In this document: positions 45,349-53,926 of the stretch, in pieces
How the letters are laid out: each line of letters starts with the position of its first letter
Numbering within the stretch: the first letter of the stretch is position 1
NCBI RefSeq assembly: GCF_004138285.1
Contig: NZ_SCFN01000007.1
Location: 279,816-343,815 of the forward strand
Direction of reading: 5' to 3'
Source: Gottfriedia acidiceleris
Lineage (GTDB): Bacteria; Bacillota; Bacilli; Bacillales; Bacillaceae_G
DNA: 64,000 nucleotides
The notes under the pieces: model-generated
What the model saw: the letters and a program-made list of their open reading frames with translations, nothing else
What the model was told of the DNA's origin: nothing
Database searches by the model: none
Made by a program: the position numbers and the translations under genes

Positions 45349-46065
45349 TTACTGTTTATTCACAGTAAACACAAGTAACCAAGTAAGATTTGCCACGATA
45401 CCACGACTACTCAAACTATTATAATAAGAAACTTTATTTGCTAATTGATAAGAATAAGCTGCTGTTAAACCATTAGGAATCGCTCCAACTCCTCCAAAGA
45501 TAGCTCCAGCAAGTACAGCAGCTCCAGCATTTGCATTTGCAGCAGTATTTAAATCAGAAGCCCATTTATTTGCATAATAAGTACTCTTATATCTCTTTTT
45601 TCCCCACCAATATGTTACATCATATGTAGATCCGCCTTGAAGATAGAAGTTATCATCATTTGTTGGAACCATTGTACCTTCATCAAGCACTGTTAAATCG
45701 CCACTTTCAATAGACTGATTTAATGAGTCAATTCCAGTAGAAAATGCATCTAATAGTTTCTCTTCAGTAAGTTGGTCTTCTTCTCCGATAACTCCTTGTT
45801 CCCTAGAAGCTTGTTCCAACACATCAAGGTTTACTGACTTTAAGTTATCTAGAATAGCTTGTTTATCCTCAATTTTAATACCATCTTGACTAACATTAAC
45901 TTCAGGAGCAATGATATCCTTAATTTCAGAAATAGTTTTGTCAAGAACTTGATTCTCAAGAGTAGTAGTAGTGGTATCACTTACTGTCGTATCAGCATAA
46001 GCACTAACTCCACTTACTGTAAATAATGTACTTGCTAAAATAGCACTAGTTAAAATTTTTTTCAT
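45349..46065 (-). CDS. Secreted toxin-like precursor protein, possibly SdpC-like in layout
   Basis: A 238-residue protein with a Sec signal peptide (1-24, ending SAYA), a helical acidic middle part (35-130; ...DAFSTGIDSLNQSIESGDLTVLDEGT) and a C-terminal region starting YDVTYWWGKK (148) that contains a Gly/Ala-rich hydrophobic segment (about 179-209). The plan (signal, acidic prodomain, hydrophobic C-terminal part) resembles sporulation-delaying protein SdpC and other processed antimicrobial proteins, but there is no Cys pair. The next gene is a membrane-anchored subtilase. The ATG at 46065 follows AGGGAG; the longer frame adds an implausible leader. Function is inference. Confidence 0.6.
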   Translation of the reverse strand: MKKILTSAILASTLFTVSGVSAYADTTVSDTTTTTLENQVLDKTISEIKDIIAPEVNVSQDGIKIEDKQAILDNLKSVNLDVLEQASREQGVIGEEDQLTEEKLLDAFSTGIDSLNQSIESGDLTVLDEGTMVPTNDDNFYLQGGSTYDVTYWWGKKRYKSTYYANKWASDLNTAANANAGAAVLAGAIFGGVGAIPNGLTAAYSYQLANKVSYYNSLSSRGIVANLTWLLVFTVNKQ

Positions 46066-46450
46066 AGCAAATTCTCCCTCTATTAGTATGATCACTATTA
46101 CCAAAATATGGTAACACGAAATATAAACTATTAATATACTTTTTTAAAAACATATTAAAATTGCGTTAATTTTATTTAATTGGGTTGTCCTTATAGTAAA
46201 TAACAATAAATGTATAATATAGGTTTACTATATAAAAATAGAGTTATATGAAAGGATTAAAAAGTTCAACATTTTAATCCTTTCTTTACATAAGATATTA
46301 TTAACATTCCCCTTGAGCATTGTAAGGTGATGCTGATTTTAATAAGCTCTCAACTCCTACTGGATGATAAGGCATTAATTAGAGGATTCGTCATATATAA
46401 AAGATTATACAGCATCTAATCTCATCACAAATTTCACCTCATTTTACGTT
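46066..46450. other. Intergenic region upstream of the secreted precursor
   Basis: AT-rich control region. AAAGGATTAAAA (46251-46262) and TTTTAATCCTTT (46272-46283) form a 12-bp hairpin not attached to any gene end I can see. Nothing else is recognised. Confidence 0.4.
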
Positions 46451-46537
46451 CTTTGCCTAACTACCATTTACTCCAATAAAAAAAGAGCCACAATTGTGAC
46501 TCTTGATCTTCAACTAACGCATGCGTTAGTTCAATAA
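46451..46537 (-). repeat. Island repeat copy with terminator core, 3' of DUF2750 gene
   Basis: Contains the palindrome AACTAACGCATGCGTTAGTT (46512-46531), a terminator core (AAGAGTCACAATTGTGGCTC on the minus strand, then TTTTTTT) and a degraded left end. The repeat contributes the last bases of the gene's TGA stop codon. Confidence 0.7.
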
Positions 46538-46905
46538 TTTTCAAGTTCAGTTTCCAGATCTCTGAGCAGTAGTTCATATTCTACTATAGCCATTTTATCA
46601 TCTACTGGAAAAATTGCAGGTTTGATTTCATCTTTTTCCATTCCAGGTAGCCACTTATCAATAAAATCATCTAACTCAATTGCAGTCGGTTTACAATTAG
46701 CCCACTCAAGTTTTGCATAGTTTTGGGCAAATTCTTTTTTAGGAAAGAAAGGAATAATTTTATTACCCTTGTCATCAGTAGCAGTAACAAAACCATCATC
46801 ATACAACGCCCAAACTTCTTCATAATCAGCAACTTTCTTTATAAAATATTCATATCTAATATTAGCTGGTAATTTAATAATCGCTTCGAATTCTTTATTA
46901 TTCAT
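46531..46905 (-). CDS. DUF2750-family protein (124 aa)
   Basis: A soluble protein matching DUF2750: the KVADYEEVWALYDDGFVTATDDKGNKIIPFFPKKEFA core and LDDFIDKWLPG. Such proteins often occur with polymorphic-toxin immunity genes; the function is not established. The ATG at 46905 lies 8 bases after GGAGT; the frame open to 46920 begins inside that site. The C-terminus ends at a stop codon formed with the palindromic repeat. Confidence 0.75.
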   Translation of the reverse strand: MNNKEFEAIIKLPANIRYEYFIKKVADYEEVWALYDDGFVTATDDKGNKIIPFFPKKEFAQNYAKLEWANCKPTAIELDDFIDKWLPGMEKDEIKPAIFPVDDKMAIVEYELLLRDLETELENY

Positions 46906-46958
46906 AACTTCGTACTCCAAGTAAATTAATTGTTTAATTTCATTTTATCACTAATTTC

Positions 46959-47050
46959 CTTATTCCACTAAACAGCCATTTTGTTGAATAAAAAAAATCG
47001 ACTAAACAGCCGATCTTGTGTTCAACTAATGCACCAGTTAGTTCAATAAG
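46959..47050 (-). repeat. Island repeat copy (92 bp), 3' of the 137-aa immunity-like gene
   Basis: The unit is framed by CTTATT and AATAAG. It holds a CCATTTTGTTGAATAAA half, a terminator core (ATCGACTAAACAGCCGAT) and the palindrome half with AACTAATGCACCAGTTAGTT (47024-47043). It ends 9 bases before the stop codon of the minus-strand gene at 47060. Confidence 0.8.
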
Positions 47051-47059
47051 AAATTTATT

Positions 47060-47473
47060 TTAATCCCACCAAACTGAATAAACTTTGTAACCTTCAAATA
47101 ATTTCGGTGCTATTTCTGGTACACCAAAAGCATATCCTTCATCCACTTCCGATGGTTCCAAATCTTTAACCCATTCTTCAACTAAAGAATTATCTGCATT
47201 AGTTAATATATAAACTCTTTCAGAAAAAGCCCAATAATCGACGTCATCCTCAATCTCCATAATTTCTACAAAGACGTCTTGGACATTGGCTTTTTCTCTT
47301 ATATTTATCAGTACATCATAAAATTTTTTAATTCCTGGATGGTCTAAAAGGTTACATCCAATTGAACCTTCATCAGTATTTCCTTCAAAGAAATCTTCTA
47401 AATTAACAATAGGTGCTGCTTCAGCATTTGGATATCCTTGAGCATATATTATTTCTTCGAGTTTCTTTCGCAT
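47060..47473 (-). CDS. Hypothetical acidic protein (137 aa), immunity-like
   Basis: Starts at ATG 47473 after TGGAGGAAG. An acidic soluble protein with the conserved-looking blocks VNLEDFFEGNTDEGSIGCNLLDHPG and SVWWD at the C-terminus. The pattern is shared with a widespread actinobacterial/Firmicute hypothetical family often found near toxin/immunity loci; I cannot name a Pfam entry with certainty. It lies between two copies of the island repeat. Confidence 0.65.
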   Translation of the reverse strand: MRKKLEEIIYAQGYPNAEAAPIVNLEDFFEGNTDEGSIGCNLLDHPGIKKFYDVLINIREKANVQDVFVEIMEIEDDVDYWAFSERVYILTNADNSLVEEWVKDLEPSEVDEGYAFGVPEIAPKLFEGYKVYSVWWD

Positions 47474-47513
47474 TTTCTTCCTCCATATATATTTTCTATA
47501 TATCATATCATTT

Positions 47514-47606
47514 CTTATTAAACTATCCTGCCATTTTGTTGAATAAAAAAAATCGACTAAACAGCCAATCATGTTGTTCAACTAATGCACTGCGTTAGTT
47601 CAATAT
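47514..47606 (-). repeat. Island repeat copy, 3' of the lipoprotein pseudogene
   Basis: Nearly identical to 46959-47050: CTTATT start, CTATCCTGCCATTTTGTTGA, the same terminator core (ATCGACTAAACAGCC) and AACTAATGCACTGCGTTAGTT-type palindrome (47580-47600). It ends 5 bases before the stop codon of the pseudogene at 47611. Confidence 0.8.
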
Positions 47607-47610
47607 GGAA

Positions 47611-48025
47611 TTATTTATTTATTAGGTCCCCACCAATAGTAACAAGATGTTTTCCATCTACTTGTTTCAAATAACCTACTAATTGATAACTTGGATCATC
47701 AATCGCTAAAGAAGTTTTATCGAGTCCTTCAAATGGCATATATACATTTAATATCCTATCTTCTCCAGGTTGAATGTCTAACTTGTTCCCCTTTGCCTCT
47801 ACCTTATAATCGTTGCCTTTGTGTGCGTTTTGATTTATTTCTATTGGAAACTAAACATGTACATTTTTTTGTTTAATTACAAAATCACTACCATTAATTA
47901 ATTTAAGAGTATATAGTTTTCCTTCTTTTTGAGTTTCTTCTTTTATTAGTTCAACTTTTACTTTCTTAATATCACTGGTAGAAATCTTTAATGAGTTTTA
48001 CTACAACCTACAGATTGGGGAAAAC
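47611..48025 (-). pseudogene. Decayed small lipoprotein gene
   Basis: The minus strand encodes about 130 residues (SLKISTSDIKKVKVEL ... VGYLKQVDGKHLVTIGGDLINK) interrupted by an in-frame TAG after KNVHV and by a frameshift near the N-terminus, where SVGCSK looks like a lipobox. The signal peptide and start are lost. The surviving part looks like a small strand-rich (Ig-like) lipoprotein domain. The island repeat sits directly at its stop codon. Confidence 0.6.
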
Positions 48026-48112
48026 ACAAAAATTTAAGGCGTATAAATTTTGGAATAGTTTAACTATTAGTTATTTATACATGATATTATGAAAATGAAA
48101 GGTGGTGATATT

Positions 48113-48433
48113 ATGGTATGGTTTATTGTAATTGTAATTGTAATAATTGGTATTATACTTAAAATGAATAGCACTTCTAGCCATAACGAAGAAAAACATT
48201 CTCCTGAAGAAATCGTAGAAATTGCAGAATTCGAACTTAAATTCAGGTCAGAATTTGCAAAAAATAAAATGTTACTAAAGAGTGGTAAGATAACAGATAG
48301 ACAATCAATGGAATGGTCAAAAAATTTATTGGAAGAACACAATGAAATTCAAAGAACATACAATATAACAGAAGAAGAAATGTCTGAATACTATGAACTT
48401 GTATATTCTAAATCAAGCGTTTATCATAATTAA
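48113..48433 (+). CDS. Small single-pass membrane protein (106 aa)
   Basis: The ATG at 48113 follows AGGTGGTGAT. One N-terminal membrane helix (VWFIVIVIVIIGIIL, residues 2-17) precedes a charged helical cytoplasmic or extracellular part (about 28-105). The family is unknown. It is the only plus-strand gene in the right half of the island and has its own terminator. Confidence 0.6.
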   Translation: MVWFIVIVIVIIGIILKMNSTSSHNEEKHSPEEIVEIAEFELKFRSEFAKNKMLLKSGKITDRQSMEWSKNLLEEHNEIQRTYNITEEEMSEYYELVYSKSSVYHN

Positions 48434-48435
48434 AA

Positions 48436-48543
48436 TTATATTAAATCCTTAGTAAAACTAGGGATTTTTTTATAGTCCCTAAGTTCCGGACAAACTACTA
48501 GTGCAATCATTATTAAAAATATAGCTAAAAGTTTAATCCTCAT
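48436..48543 (-). CDS. Possible 35-aa membrane peptide
   Basis: ATG 48543 follows AGGAAGGTG by 4-5 bases and opens a 35-codon frame (MRIKLLAIFLIMIALVVCPE...), with one hydrophobic helix, basic ends and a TAA at 48436. It overlaps the terminator of the convergent gene on the other strand. It may be a real small hydrophobic peptide (toxin-like or leader) or the remnant of a signal sequence. Confidence 0.35.
   Translation of the reverse strand: MRIKLLAIFLIMIALVVCPELRDYKKIPSFTKDLI
48443..48475 (+). terminator. Terminator after the 106-aa membrane protein gene
   Basis: AAATCC-TAGT pairs with ACTA-GGATTT, followed by TTTTT. Confidence 0.7.
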
Positions 48544-48615
48544 ATAACACCTTCCTAGCTTGTTATTTTTTTCCATTTTATCATTAATTTTTAATTATAT
48601 GATTCTTAAATATAA

Positions 48616-48710
48616 CTTTTATTCAACTTTACTGTCCAAAACCTTAATAAAAAAAGCTGCATATTTGGCAGCTCGTGATGTTCAACTAACGCATCAGTTA
48701 GTTGATTAAG
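48616..48710 (-). repeat. Island repeat copy, 3' of the 82-aa membrane protein gene
   Basis: Same plan as the other copies: CTTTTATTCAACTTTACTGT left part, a different terminator core (AGCTGCATATTTGGCAGCT) and the AACTAACGCATCAGTTAGTT palindrome (48684-48703), overlapping the stop codon of the gene at 48706. The conserved ends with a swapped core are notable. Confidence 0.75.
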
Positions 48711-48954
48711 AAAATATTTCCCATAAACAACAAAGGGACAGAATTAAAGGAGCAATAATACGTATTAAATTTATTGATTTACTTTTATTAAAATATTCTT
48801 TTCGGTTTTTTAAAAGATGTAATACTGACGAAATACACACTATACCGATTACGCCAAATAAAGTTTTTGCAATAAATGTATTTTTAACATTTTGTGCTAT
48901 TAAAAGCATTATAAAGGCTACTATACTCATAATTAATCTCATATATTTTTTCAA
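48706..48954 (-). CDS. Small membrane protein (82 aa)
   Basis: TTG start at 48954, 7 bases after AGGGGG. Three hydrophobic stretches (near 5-20, 27-45 and 62-80) with a basic middle loop (LLKNRKEYFNKSKS). Family unknown. The stop codon is overlapped by the island repeat. Confidence 0.6.
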   Translation of the reverse strand: MKKYMRLIMSIVAFIMLLIAQNVKNTFIAKTLFGVIGIVCISSVLHLLKNRKEYFNKSKSINLIRIIAPLILSLCCLWEIFS

Positions 48955-49078
48955 TTTAATTCCCCCTAGACAATTTATTTTCCATTTGTACATTTGCTTT
49001 ACAAATTAATTATTAATTAAACATTATCAGAAACTAACAACCTTTTCTTAAGCAAATAATCCCAATAATTTAGATATT

Positions 49079-49112
49079 TCTTGTTGAACTATCCTGCCAT
49101 TATGTTGAATAA
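49079..49112. repeat. Island-border repeat, right (inverted with respect to 41598-41631)
   Basis: Begins CTTGTTGAACTATCCTGCCA and ends TTATGTTGAATAAG. Reverse complement of the left copy with two mismatches. It lies about 170 bp from the end of the intact spoVR homology, mirroring the left copy 45 bp inside the fragment border. Confidence 0.75.
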
Positions 49113-49280
49113 GCATCATCAAAATTCTAGTCATAATTATAGAATCCTATATTTAATTAGTACTTTGAAATTTTATGAACAAAGAGGATGTGAAATCAGA
49201 ATGCTATATGATCATTAAATTGACCATTCTATTTCAGAATTTGAGTTGAATAATGGCTATTAATAGAAAGCAATTCATAC

Positions 49281-49306
49281 AAAAAAACCACCTTTTAAAG
49301 GTGGCC
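49281..49306 (-). terminator. Terminator of spoVR
   Basis: CCACCTTT/AAAGGTGG hairpin followed on the minus strand by TTTTTTT, right after the stop codon. Confidence 0.8.
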
Positions 49307-50728
49307 TCAAATATACTTTCGATGAATATTCTTCCCATCATAACTAAACAACACAGACTTATTCTCAATATTCGTCTCTAAATGAACGCCTCTACCCCAC
49401 AACTGATGAATATAAGGCATTACCTTCTCAACATACTTCACATCAAGTTCCATATGTTCATAGGAATGCTTCAAATAAAGCTCACCATTTTTTAAGTAAT
49501 CTCCTTCTTGAACAACGATATATGGGAATCCTCCATTTACTCGACTAACTACTAGTTGATCACGTACATTTTCCCATGCTTTATCAGTAACTTTATACTC
49601 CTTACCTTGTCGCTGGAATAGATACATATCTTCACGCATGACAAGATCTTTCGTTAAGTAATTTCGGATAAATGAACTATCAGACTCTAATTCTCGTACT
49701 TCAAACATTTTTTCTCGACCGCTGCCAGGTTGAACACCTAACTCTCTCATTTCTTTACTTGGGTTATTATATCGCTCTTCTATATCTTCAAACATTCTTA
49801 GTCCTAAGTAGTATGGATTAATACTTGTTTTAGAAGGTTGAACTACTCCTGCGTTTAGTTTTGCGTATTCTATTGCTTCATTTGAATCAAGGTTTAGTTC
49901 ACGCATGATTCGGATGTGCCAATAACTTGCCCAGCCTTCATTCATAATCTTCGTTTCAAGCTGTGGCCAGAAATAAAGCATTTCTTCTCGTAACATTGTC
50001 AGGATATCACGTTGCCATTCTTCTAGTTCTCTGGAGTATTCTTCGATAAATAAAAGGATATCTTTTTCGGGTTGTGGTGGAAATTGTTTACGTTTAATTG
50101 GGATAAGATTTGAATCATTTTTCTTTTCTTTACTTTGGTCCATATTCCATAAATCATCGTATGGTGTAACTCTTTTTTTCTCTTTCATTGGGAAATCACT
50201 TTCTAAATCATAAGCTAGTTTTGGTCGCATTAATGATGGATCAATATGCTCTTGAATTGAGAGTACTGCATCTAGGAAATTTTCTACTTCTTGTTTTCCG
50301 TATATATGTTCATAGTGTTTAATTCGTTCAGCAGTAGCTGCCATACTTTCAACCATATCTCTCTTCGTGTTAGAGAAACGAATATTATTTTTAAAAAAGT
50401 CACAATGAGCTAAAACGTGTGCAACGATTAATTTATTTTGAACGAGAGAGTTTGTATCTAATAAAAATGCATAACATGGATCAGAGTTGATTACCAATTC
50501 ATAAATTTTGCTTAACCCTAAATCGTAATGAAGCTTCATTTTATAAAACTGTTTACCAAAGCTCCAGTGGGAGAATCTTGTAGGCATACCGTAAGCGCCA
50601 AATGTATAAATGATATCTGCAGGACAGATTTCATAGCGCATTGGGTAAAAGTCTAGCCCAAATCCTCTCGCAATCTCTGTAATTTCGTCAATAGCATATT
50701 CCAACGCTCTATAATCACTCGCCTTCAT
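49307..50728 (-). CDS. spoVR: SpoVR-family sporulation protein
   Basis: A 473-residue protein with the SpoVR pattern ([44 protein letters not shown] at the N-terminus; [48 protein letters not shown] in the middle). Length matches B. subtilis SpoVR, which acts in spore cortex formation in the mother cell. The AGGAGG site suits ATG 50728 (a GTG lies one codon earlier). Its 3' 200 codons are duplicated at 40916-41553. Confidence 0.95.
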   Translation of the reverse strand: MKASDYRALEYAIDEITEIARGFGLDFYPMRYEICPADIIYTFGAYGMPTRFSHWSFGKQFYKMKLHYDLGLSKIYELVINSDPCYAFLLDTNSLVQNKLIVAHVLAHCDFFKNNIRFSNTKRDMVESMAATAERIKHYEHIYGKQEVENFLDAVLSIQEHIDPSLMRPKLAYDLESDFPMKEKKRVTPYDDLWNMDQSKEKKNDSNLIPIKRKQFPPQPEKDILLFIEEYSRELEEWQRDILTMLREEMLYFWPQLETKIMNEGWASYWHIRIMRELNLDSNEAIEYAKLNAGVVQPSKTSINPYYLGLRMFEDIEERYNNPSKEMRELGVQPGSGREKMFEVRELESDSSFIRNYLTKDLVMREDMYLFQRQGKEYKVTDKAWENVRDQLVVSRVNGGFPYIVVQEGDYLKNGELYLKHSYEHMELDVKYVEKVMPYIHQLWGRGVHLETNIENKSVLFSYDGKNIHRKYI

Positions 50729-51469
50729 CACACTCTCCTCCTGTCTCTTCTTATATTATTCTATGAACTGAAAATTGAATTAATGTAAAAATAGTCATAT
50801 CTCTATTATATTCATATGCCTAATTCGAAGTTTTTTGAAATCATAAACACAAAAAAAAACGTATGAAAAAAATTCATACGGTAGTTAATTTTATTTGTAC
50901 AATGCGTTTGATATAACTTCTTTTTTGAATACTTTTATTTTTGATTAAGAAAAGTCAAATTGAAGTTTAGAGTACATAGTTTCTCCAGTATTACTTATTG
51001 CTAATTATTTTAATTTTATTATCCCTGTTTCTTATAAAAGTATACCTTAAGTGTTGGAAAAGATTTTATCTGTAATCCTAAGCGAAGAATTCGGTTTAAT
51101 TTCAGTAGTCACAATTAAATTCCAGAAATCTCAATTTTACTCCGGGATCACAATTAAATTCCGGGAATCGCAATCAAACTCCAAGACAGATGCAAAAATA
51201 ACAGTAATCAATATATTTTTGACCCATTTCATCCTACTTTGTGTTCCATTTAACTAAATTGAAGCCATTTATTTAATAATTTAATCAAAGCAATAAAGTA
51301 TTTCTAAAATACGAAAAATCACACTATTTTTCTTGTTTCCCCTATCGTTCCTGCACTTAACCATCCTTTTTTTACCTAACCTCTACCGTAACCTTTTGTT
51401 AAATTCTCTCATGGCTAATTAATTTTTTTCGCCATAAACTATGTGTACCCTCTAAAAAGGAGGTTCACA
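50729..51469. other. Intergenic region with orphan terminator and degenerate tandem repeats
   Basis: CGTATGAA/TTCATACG (50860-50880) with nine Ts on the minus strand (50851-50859) is a good terminator for a minus-strand transcript, but no gene lies upstream of it. At about 51092-51190 four to five degenerate 19-22-bp units of the type CAATTAAATTCCGGGAATCG follow each other. A 68-codon frame over the repeats has no ribosome site and is not a gene. Confidence 0.5.
51092..51190. repeat. Degenerate about 20-bp tandem repeat (CAATTAAATTCCGGGAATC type)
   Basis: Successive units start at about 51112, 51132, 51151 and 51171, each with CAATT/CAATC then CTCC or TTCC and GGGA/AGAAA. Related units occur near 57890 and, with an exact 21-bp period, at 63181-63305. 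Confidence 0.6.
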
Positions 51470-51727
51470 ATGCAAGTACAATCCGATTATGATTTAGCAT
51501 TGTATTACACTTATTGTTGTCAATGGGATAAGCTCCTCGTGTTAATGGTAAATACGAAAGACGACCTTTTTTCAAAGCGTATCGAACATTTTCTACATGC
51601 CTTTAAATACGAGAGGGACTTAGCGGTCATTGATGAAAAACTAAAAGGTATGTTCCAACATATTGAGCATGCTACTAGGGAAGAAGCTGCCGAGGAACAA
51701 TCTTTTATTTCATCATTAGAGCTTTAA
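51470..51727 (+). CDS. yhdB: YhdB-like protein (85 aa)
   Basis: Starts at ATG 51470, 7 bases after AAAGGAGGT. The sequence (SDYDLALYYTYCCQWDKLLVLMVNTKDDLFSKRIEHFLHAF) matches my memory of B. subtilis YhdB in pattern and length, and YhdB is also encoded close to spoVR there. Function unknown. The longer open frame has no ribosome site. Confidence 0.7.
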   Translation: MQVQSDYDLALYYTYCCQWDKLLVLMVNTKDDLFSKRIEHFLHAFKYERDLAVIDEKLKGMFQHIEHATREEAAEEQSFISSLEL

Positions 51728-51738
51728 CTAAAATAAAT

Positions 51739-51770
51739 GAAAAGAGCGACTAAATAGTCGCTCTTTTTTA
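51739..51770. terminator. Bidirectional terminator between yhdB-like and pgcA
   Basis: AAGAGCGACTA and TAGTCGCTCTT form a perfect 11-bp stem with A and T tracts; it overlaps the last bases of the pgcA stop region. Confidence 0.85.
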
Positions 51771-53492
51771 GACTAATACTTCAATTTTTTCCATAAATGC
51801 TTGTTGTAAACTATCCAATTTTTGGATGCTATTTTCACGAGATTGTCCAACAATTCCAAAGTAGAACTTGATTTTTGGTTCAGTTCCAGATGGACGTAAG
51901 CATACCCATGAGCCGTCCTCAAGATGATACTTTAATACATTTGATTTAGGTAGTAGAATTTGTTCTTTTTCTCCTGATTCTAAAGTCGTTTTCTCTTGAA
52001 GTTTATAGTCTTCAACAGTAACAACTTTTAGGCCATTAATATCCATTGGTGGATTTTGACGGTAATTTGTTAAAATCGATTGGATTTTTTCTGTACCCTC
52101 AATTCCTTTTAAAGTTAATGATTTTAATCCTTCTAAGTAATAGCCATATTGCTTATATAGGCTATTAAGACCTTCATATAGAGTCATACCTTTTGTTTTA
52201 TAATAAGTAGCAATTTCTGCAGCAAGTATTGTTGCTTGAATTGCGTCTTTATCACGAACAAATGGTTTAATTAAATAGCCATAGCTTTCTTCATAGCCGA
52301 ATAAGAATGAGTATTCGTTTGTTTGCTCATATTCTTTAATTTTTTCACCAATAAACTTAAATCCAGTAAGTGTATCGATTGTTTTAACACCGAATTTCGA
52401 TGCAATTACTTGACCAAATTCAGATGTAACGATTGTTTTAAGTAATAGGGCATTTGAAGGTACATCTTGTTGGCTTAATAAATAATGAAGCATTAATGCT
52501 CCTGTTTGATTTCCAGTTAAGACTACATATTCGCCGTTTTCATTCTTTGTAGCGATTCCTAATCGGTCAGCATCAGGGTCAGTTGCAATTAAAACATCTG
52601 CATCAATCTCTTTACCGTAACGAATTGCATATTCAAACGCTGCGTGTTCTTCAGGGTTCGGTGATTTTACAGTTGTAAAATTCGGATCTGCTTTTGCTTG
52701 TTCTTCAACAATTGTTACATTTTCAAAGCCAACTGCTTTTAATGACATCGTTGCAGGTAGTAATGCTGTGCCATGTAATGGAGTAAAGACAATTTTTAAA
52801 TCCTTACCATGTTCTTGAACTAAATCGTTGTTAACAACAACCGTTTTAAGTTGCTCTACATATAATTTGTCCATTTCTTCATCTAATCTATGTATTAAGC
52901 CTTTTTCAACTAATTCTTGTTCAGAAGATACTTCAATTTCTAACTCATTTTCAAATGAATTAACGTATTCAATTACTTGATCAGCAGCAGCTGGAGGTAA
53001 TTGACCACCGTCATCACCATAAACTTTAAATCCATTATATTCAGGTGGATTATGACTAGCTGTAATGACAATTCCCCCGAAGCAGTTTAACTCACGTACT
53101 GCAAATGATAATTCTGGTGTAGGACGTAATTCATTAAACACATACGCTTTAATACCATGTGTTGCAAGTGTTTTTGCTGCTTCCATTGCAAACTCGGGAC
53201 TTTTATGACGAGAATCGAAAGCAATTGCAACTCCACGGTTTTTTGCTTCTTCTCCAAAGCTTTCAATATATTTTGCAAATCCAGCAGATGCTTTACGGAT
53301 TGTGTAAATATTCATACGATTCGTTCCTGGTCCAATTTCTCCGCGCATTCCACCAGTACCAAATTCTAAATTTTGATAGAAACTTTCCTTAAGTATAAGC
53401 TGATTATTCTCAAGATTAATTAGTTGTTCTCTTAGTTCTTGATCTAATGTCGGTGATTGAATCCATTTTTTATAAGTTGTTTCCCAATTCAT
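51768..53492 (-). CDS. pgcA: Alpha-phosphoglucomutase / phosphomannomutase
   Basis: A 574-residue phosphohexomutase. The phosphoserine loop is [11 protein letters not shown] (Ser146), the metal loop DPDADRLG is near 300, the sugar loop is GYEESYGYL and the phosphate-binding loop near the C-terminus is [12 protein letters not shown]. Length and order match B. subtilis PgcA, which makes glucose-1-phosphate for UDP-glucose, glycolipid anchors and wall teichoic acid. Monocistronic, AGGAGGAG before the ATG. Confidence 0.93.
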   Translation of the reverse strand: MNWETTYKKWIQSPTLDQELREQLINLENNQLILKESFYQNLEFGTGGMRGEIGPGTNRMNIYTIRKASAGFAKYIESFGEEAKNRGVAIAFDSRHKSPEFAMEAAKTLATHGIKAYVFNELRPTPELSFAVRELNCFGGIVITASHNPPEYNGFKVYGDDGGQLPPAAADQVIEYVNSFENELEIEVSSEQELVEKGLIHRLDEEMDKLYVEQLKTVVVNNDLVQEHGKDLKIVFTPLHGTALLPATMSLKAVGFENVTIVEEQAKADPNFTTVKSPNPEEHAAFEYAIRYGKEIDADVLIATDPDADRLGIATKNENGEYVVLTGNQTGALMLHYLLSQQDVPSNALLLKTIVTSEFGQVIASKFGVKTIDTLTGFKFIGEKIKEYEQTNEYSFLFGYEESYGYLIKPFVRDKDAIQATILAAEIATYYKTKGMTLYEGLNSLYKQYGYYLEGLKSLTLKGIEGTEKIQSILTNYRQNPPMDINGLKVVTVEDYKLQEKTTLESGEKEQILLPKSNVLKYHLEDGSWVCLRPSGTEPKIKFYFGIVGQSRENSIQKLDSLQQAFMEKIEVLV

Positions 53493-53664
53493 ATAATTCT
53501 CCTCCTATACTTAATCAGAGTTTTGATTCGATAAAAGTCTTCCTAACTCCTTCTATCTTACAAAAGTTTACAATATTCTCACGAAAAATTCTACAATGGT
53601 ACTACTTTATATCTGAATGAGATTGCAAAGTATGTAGAAAATAAAACGAAAGGAGGGCGAGTTC

Positions 53665-53877
53665 ATGCCAGAAATTAGATGTAGTGTTGCAAATTGTAAT
53701 TTTTGGGGGCAGGGTAACTTTTGCCAAGCAGACTCAATTCTTGTTCAAACAGAAGCATATGAATACTCAAATGACTTTGATTTAACGATTCAAAATGCAG
53801 TCTTAGACGGTGAAATAACTACTTCTGCAGTACATAGTGGTGAAACTTGCTGTCACACGTTTCGACCTAAATATTAA
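53665..53877 (+). CDS. DUF1540 protein (70 aa)
   Basis: A small Cys-rich protein of the DUF1540 type: IRCSVANCNFWGQGNFCQADSI at the N-terminus and ETCCHTF at the C-terminus, giving five to six Cys that could bind metal. AAAGGAGGGCG precedes the ATG. Common in spore formers; function unknown. Confidence 0.85.
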   Translation: MPEIRCSVANCNFWGQGNFCQADSILVQTEAYEYSNDFDLTIQNAVLDGEITTSAVHSGETCCHTFRPKY

Positions 53878-53878
53878 T

Positions 53879-53922
53879 GAAATGGTGCCATTTACATTTA
53901 ATCGTATATGGCACCATTTTAT
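53879..53922. terminator. Bidirectional terminator
   Basis: AAATGGTGCCAT and ATGGCACCATTT form a 12-bp stem with a 17-base loop and T/A tracts, shared by the DUF1540 gene and the converging SDR gene. Confidence 0.8.
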
Positions 53923-53926
53923 TAGT

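Noticed and set aside
43419..48710. CRISPR-like array
   Set aside because: Repeats are spaced by whole genes, contain palindromes and terminators, and have no regular short spacers.
43419..48710. True class of integron attC sites
   Set aside because: GTTGAAC/GTTCAAC ends could fit the loose core consensus by chance, and no integron integrase is in the window; kept only as a hypothesis for testing.
51051..51257. 68-codon plus-strand frame upstream of yhdB-like gene
   Set aside because: It runs through the degenerate tandem repeats, starts at TTG without ribosome site and shows no protein-like conservation signs.
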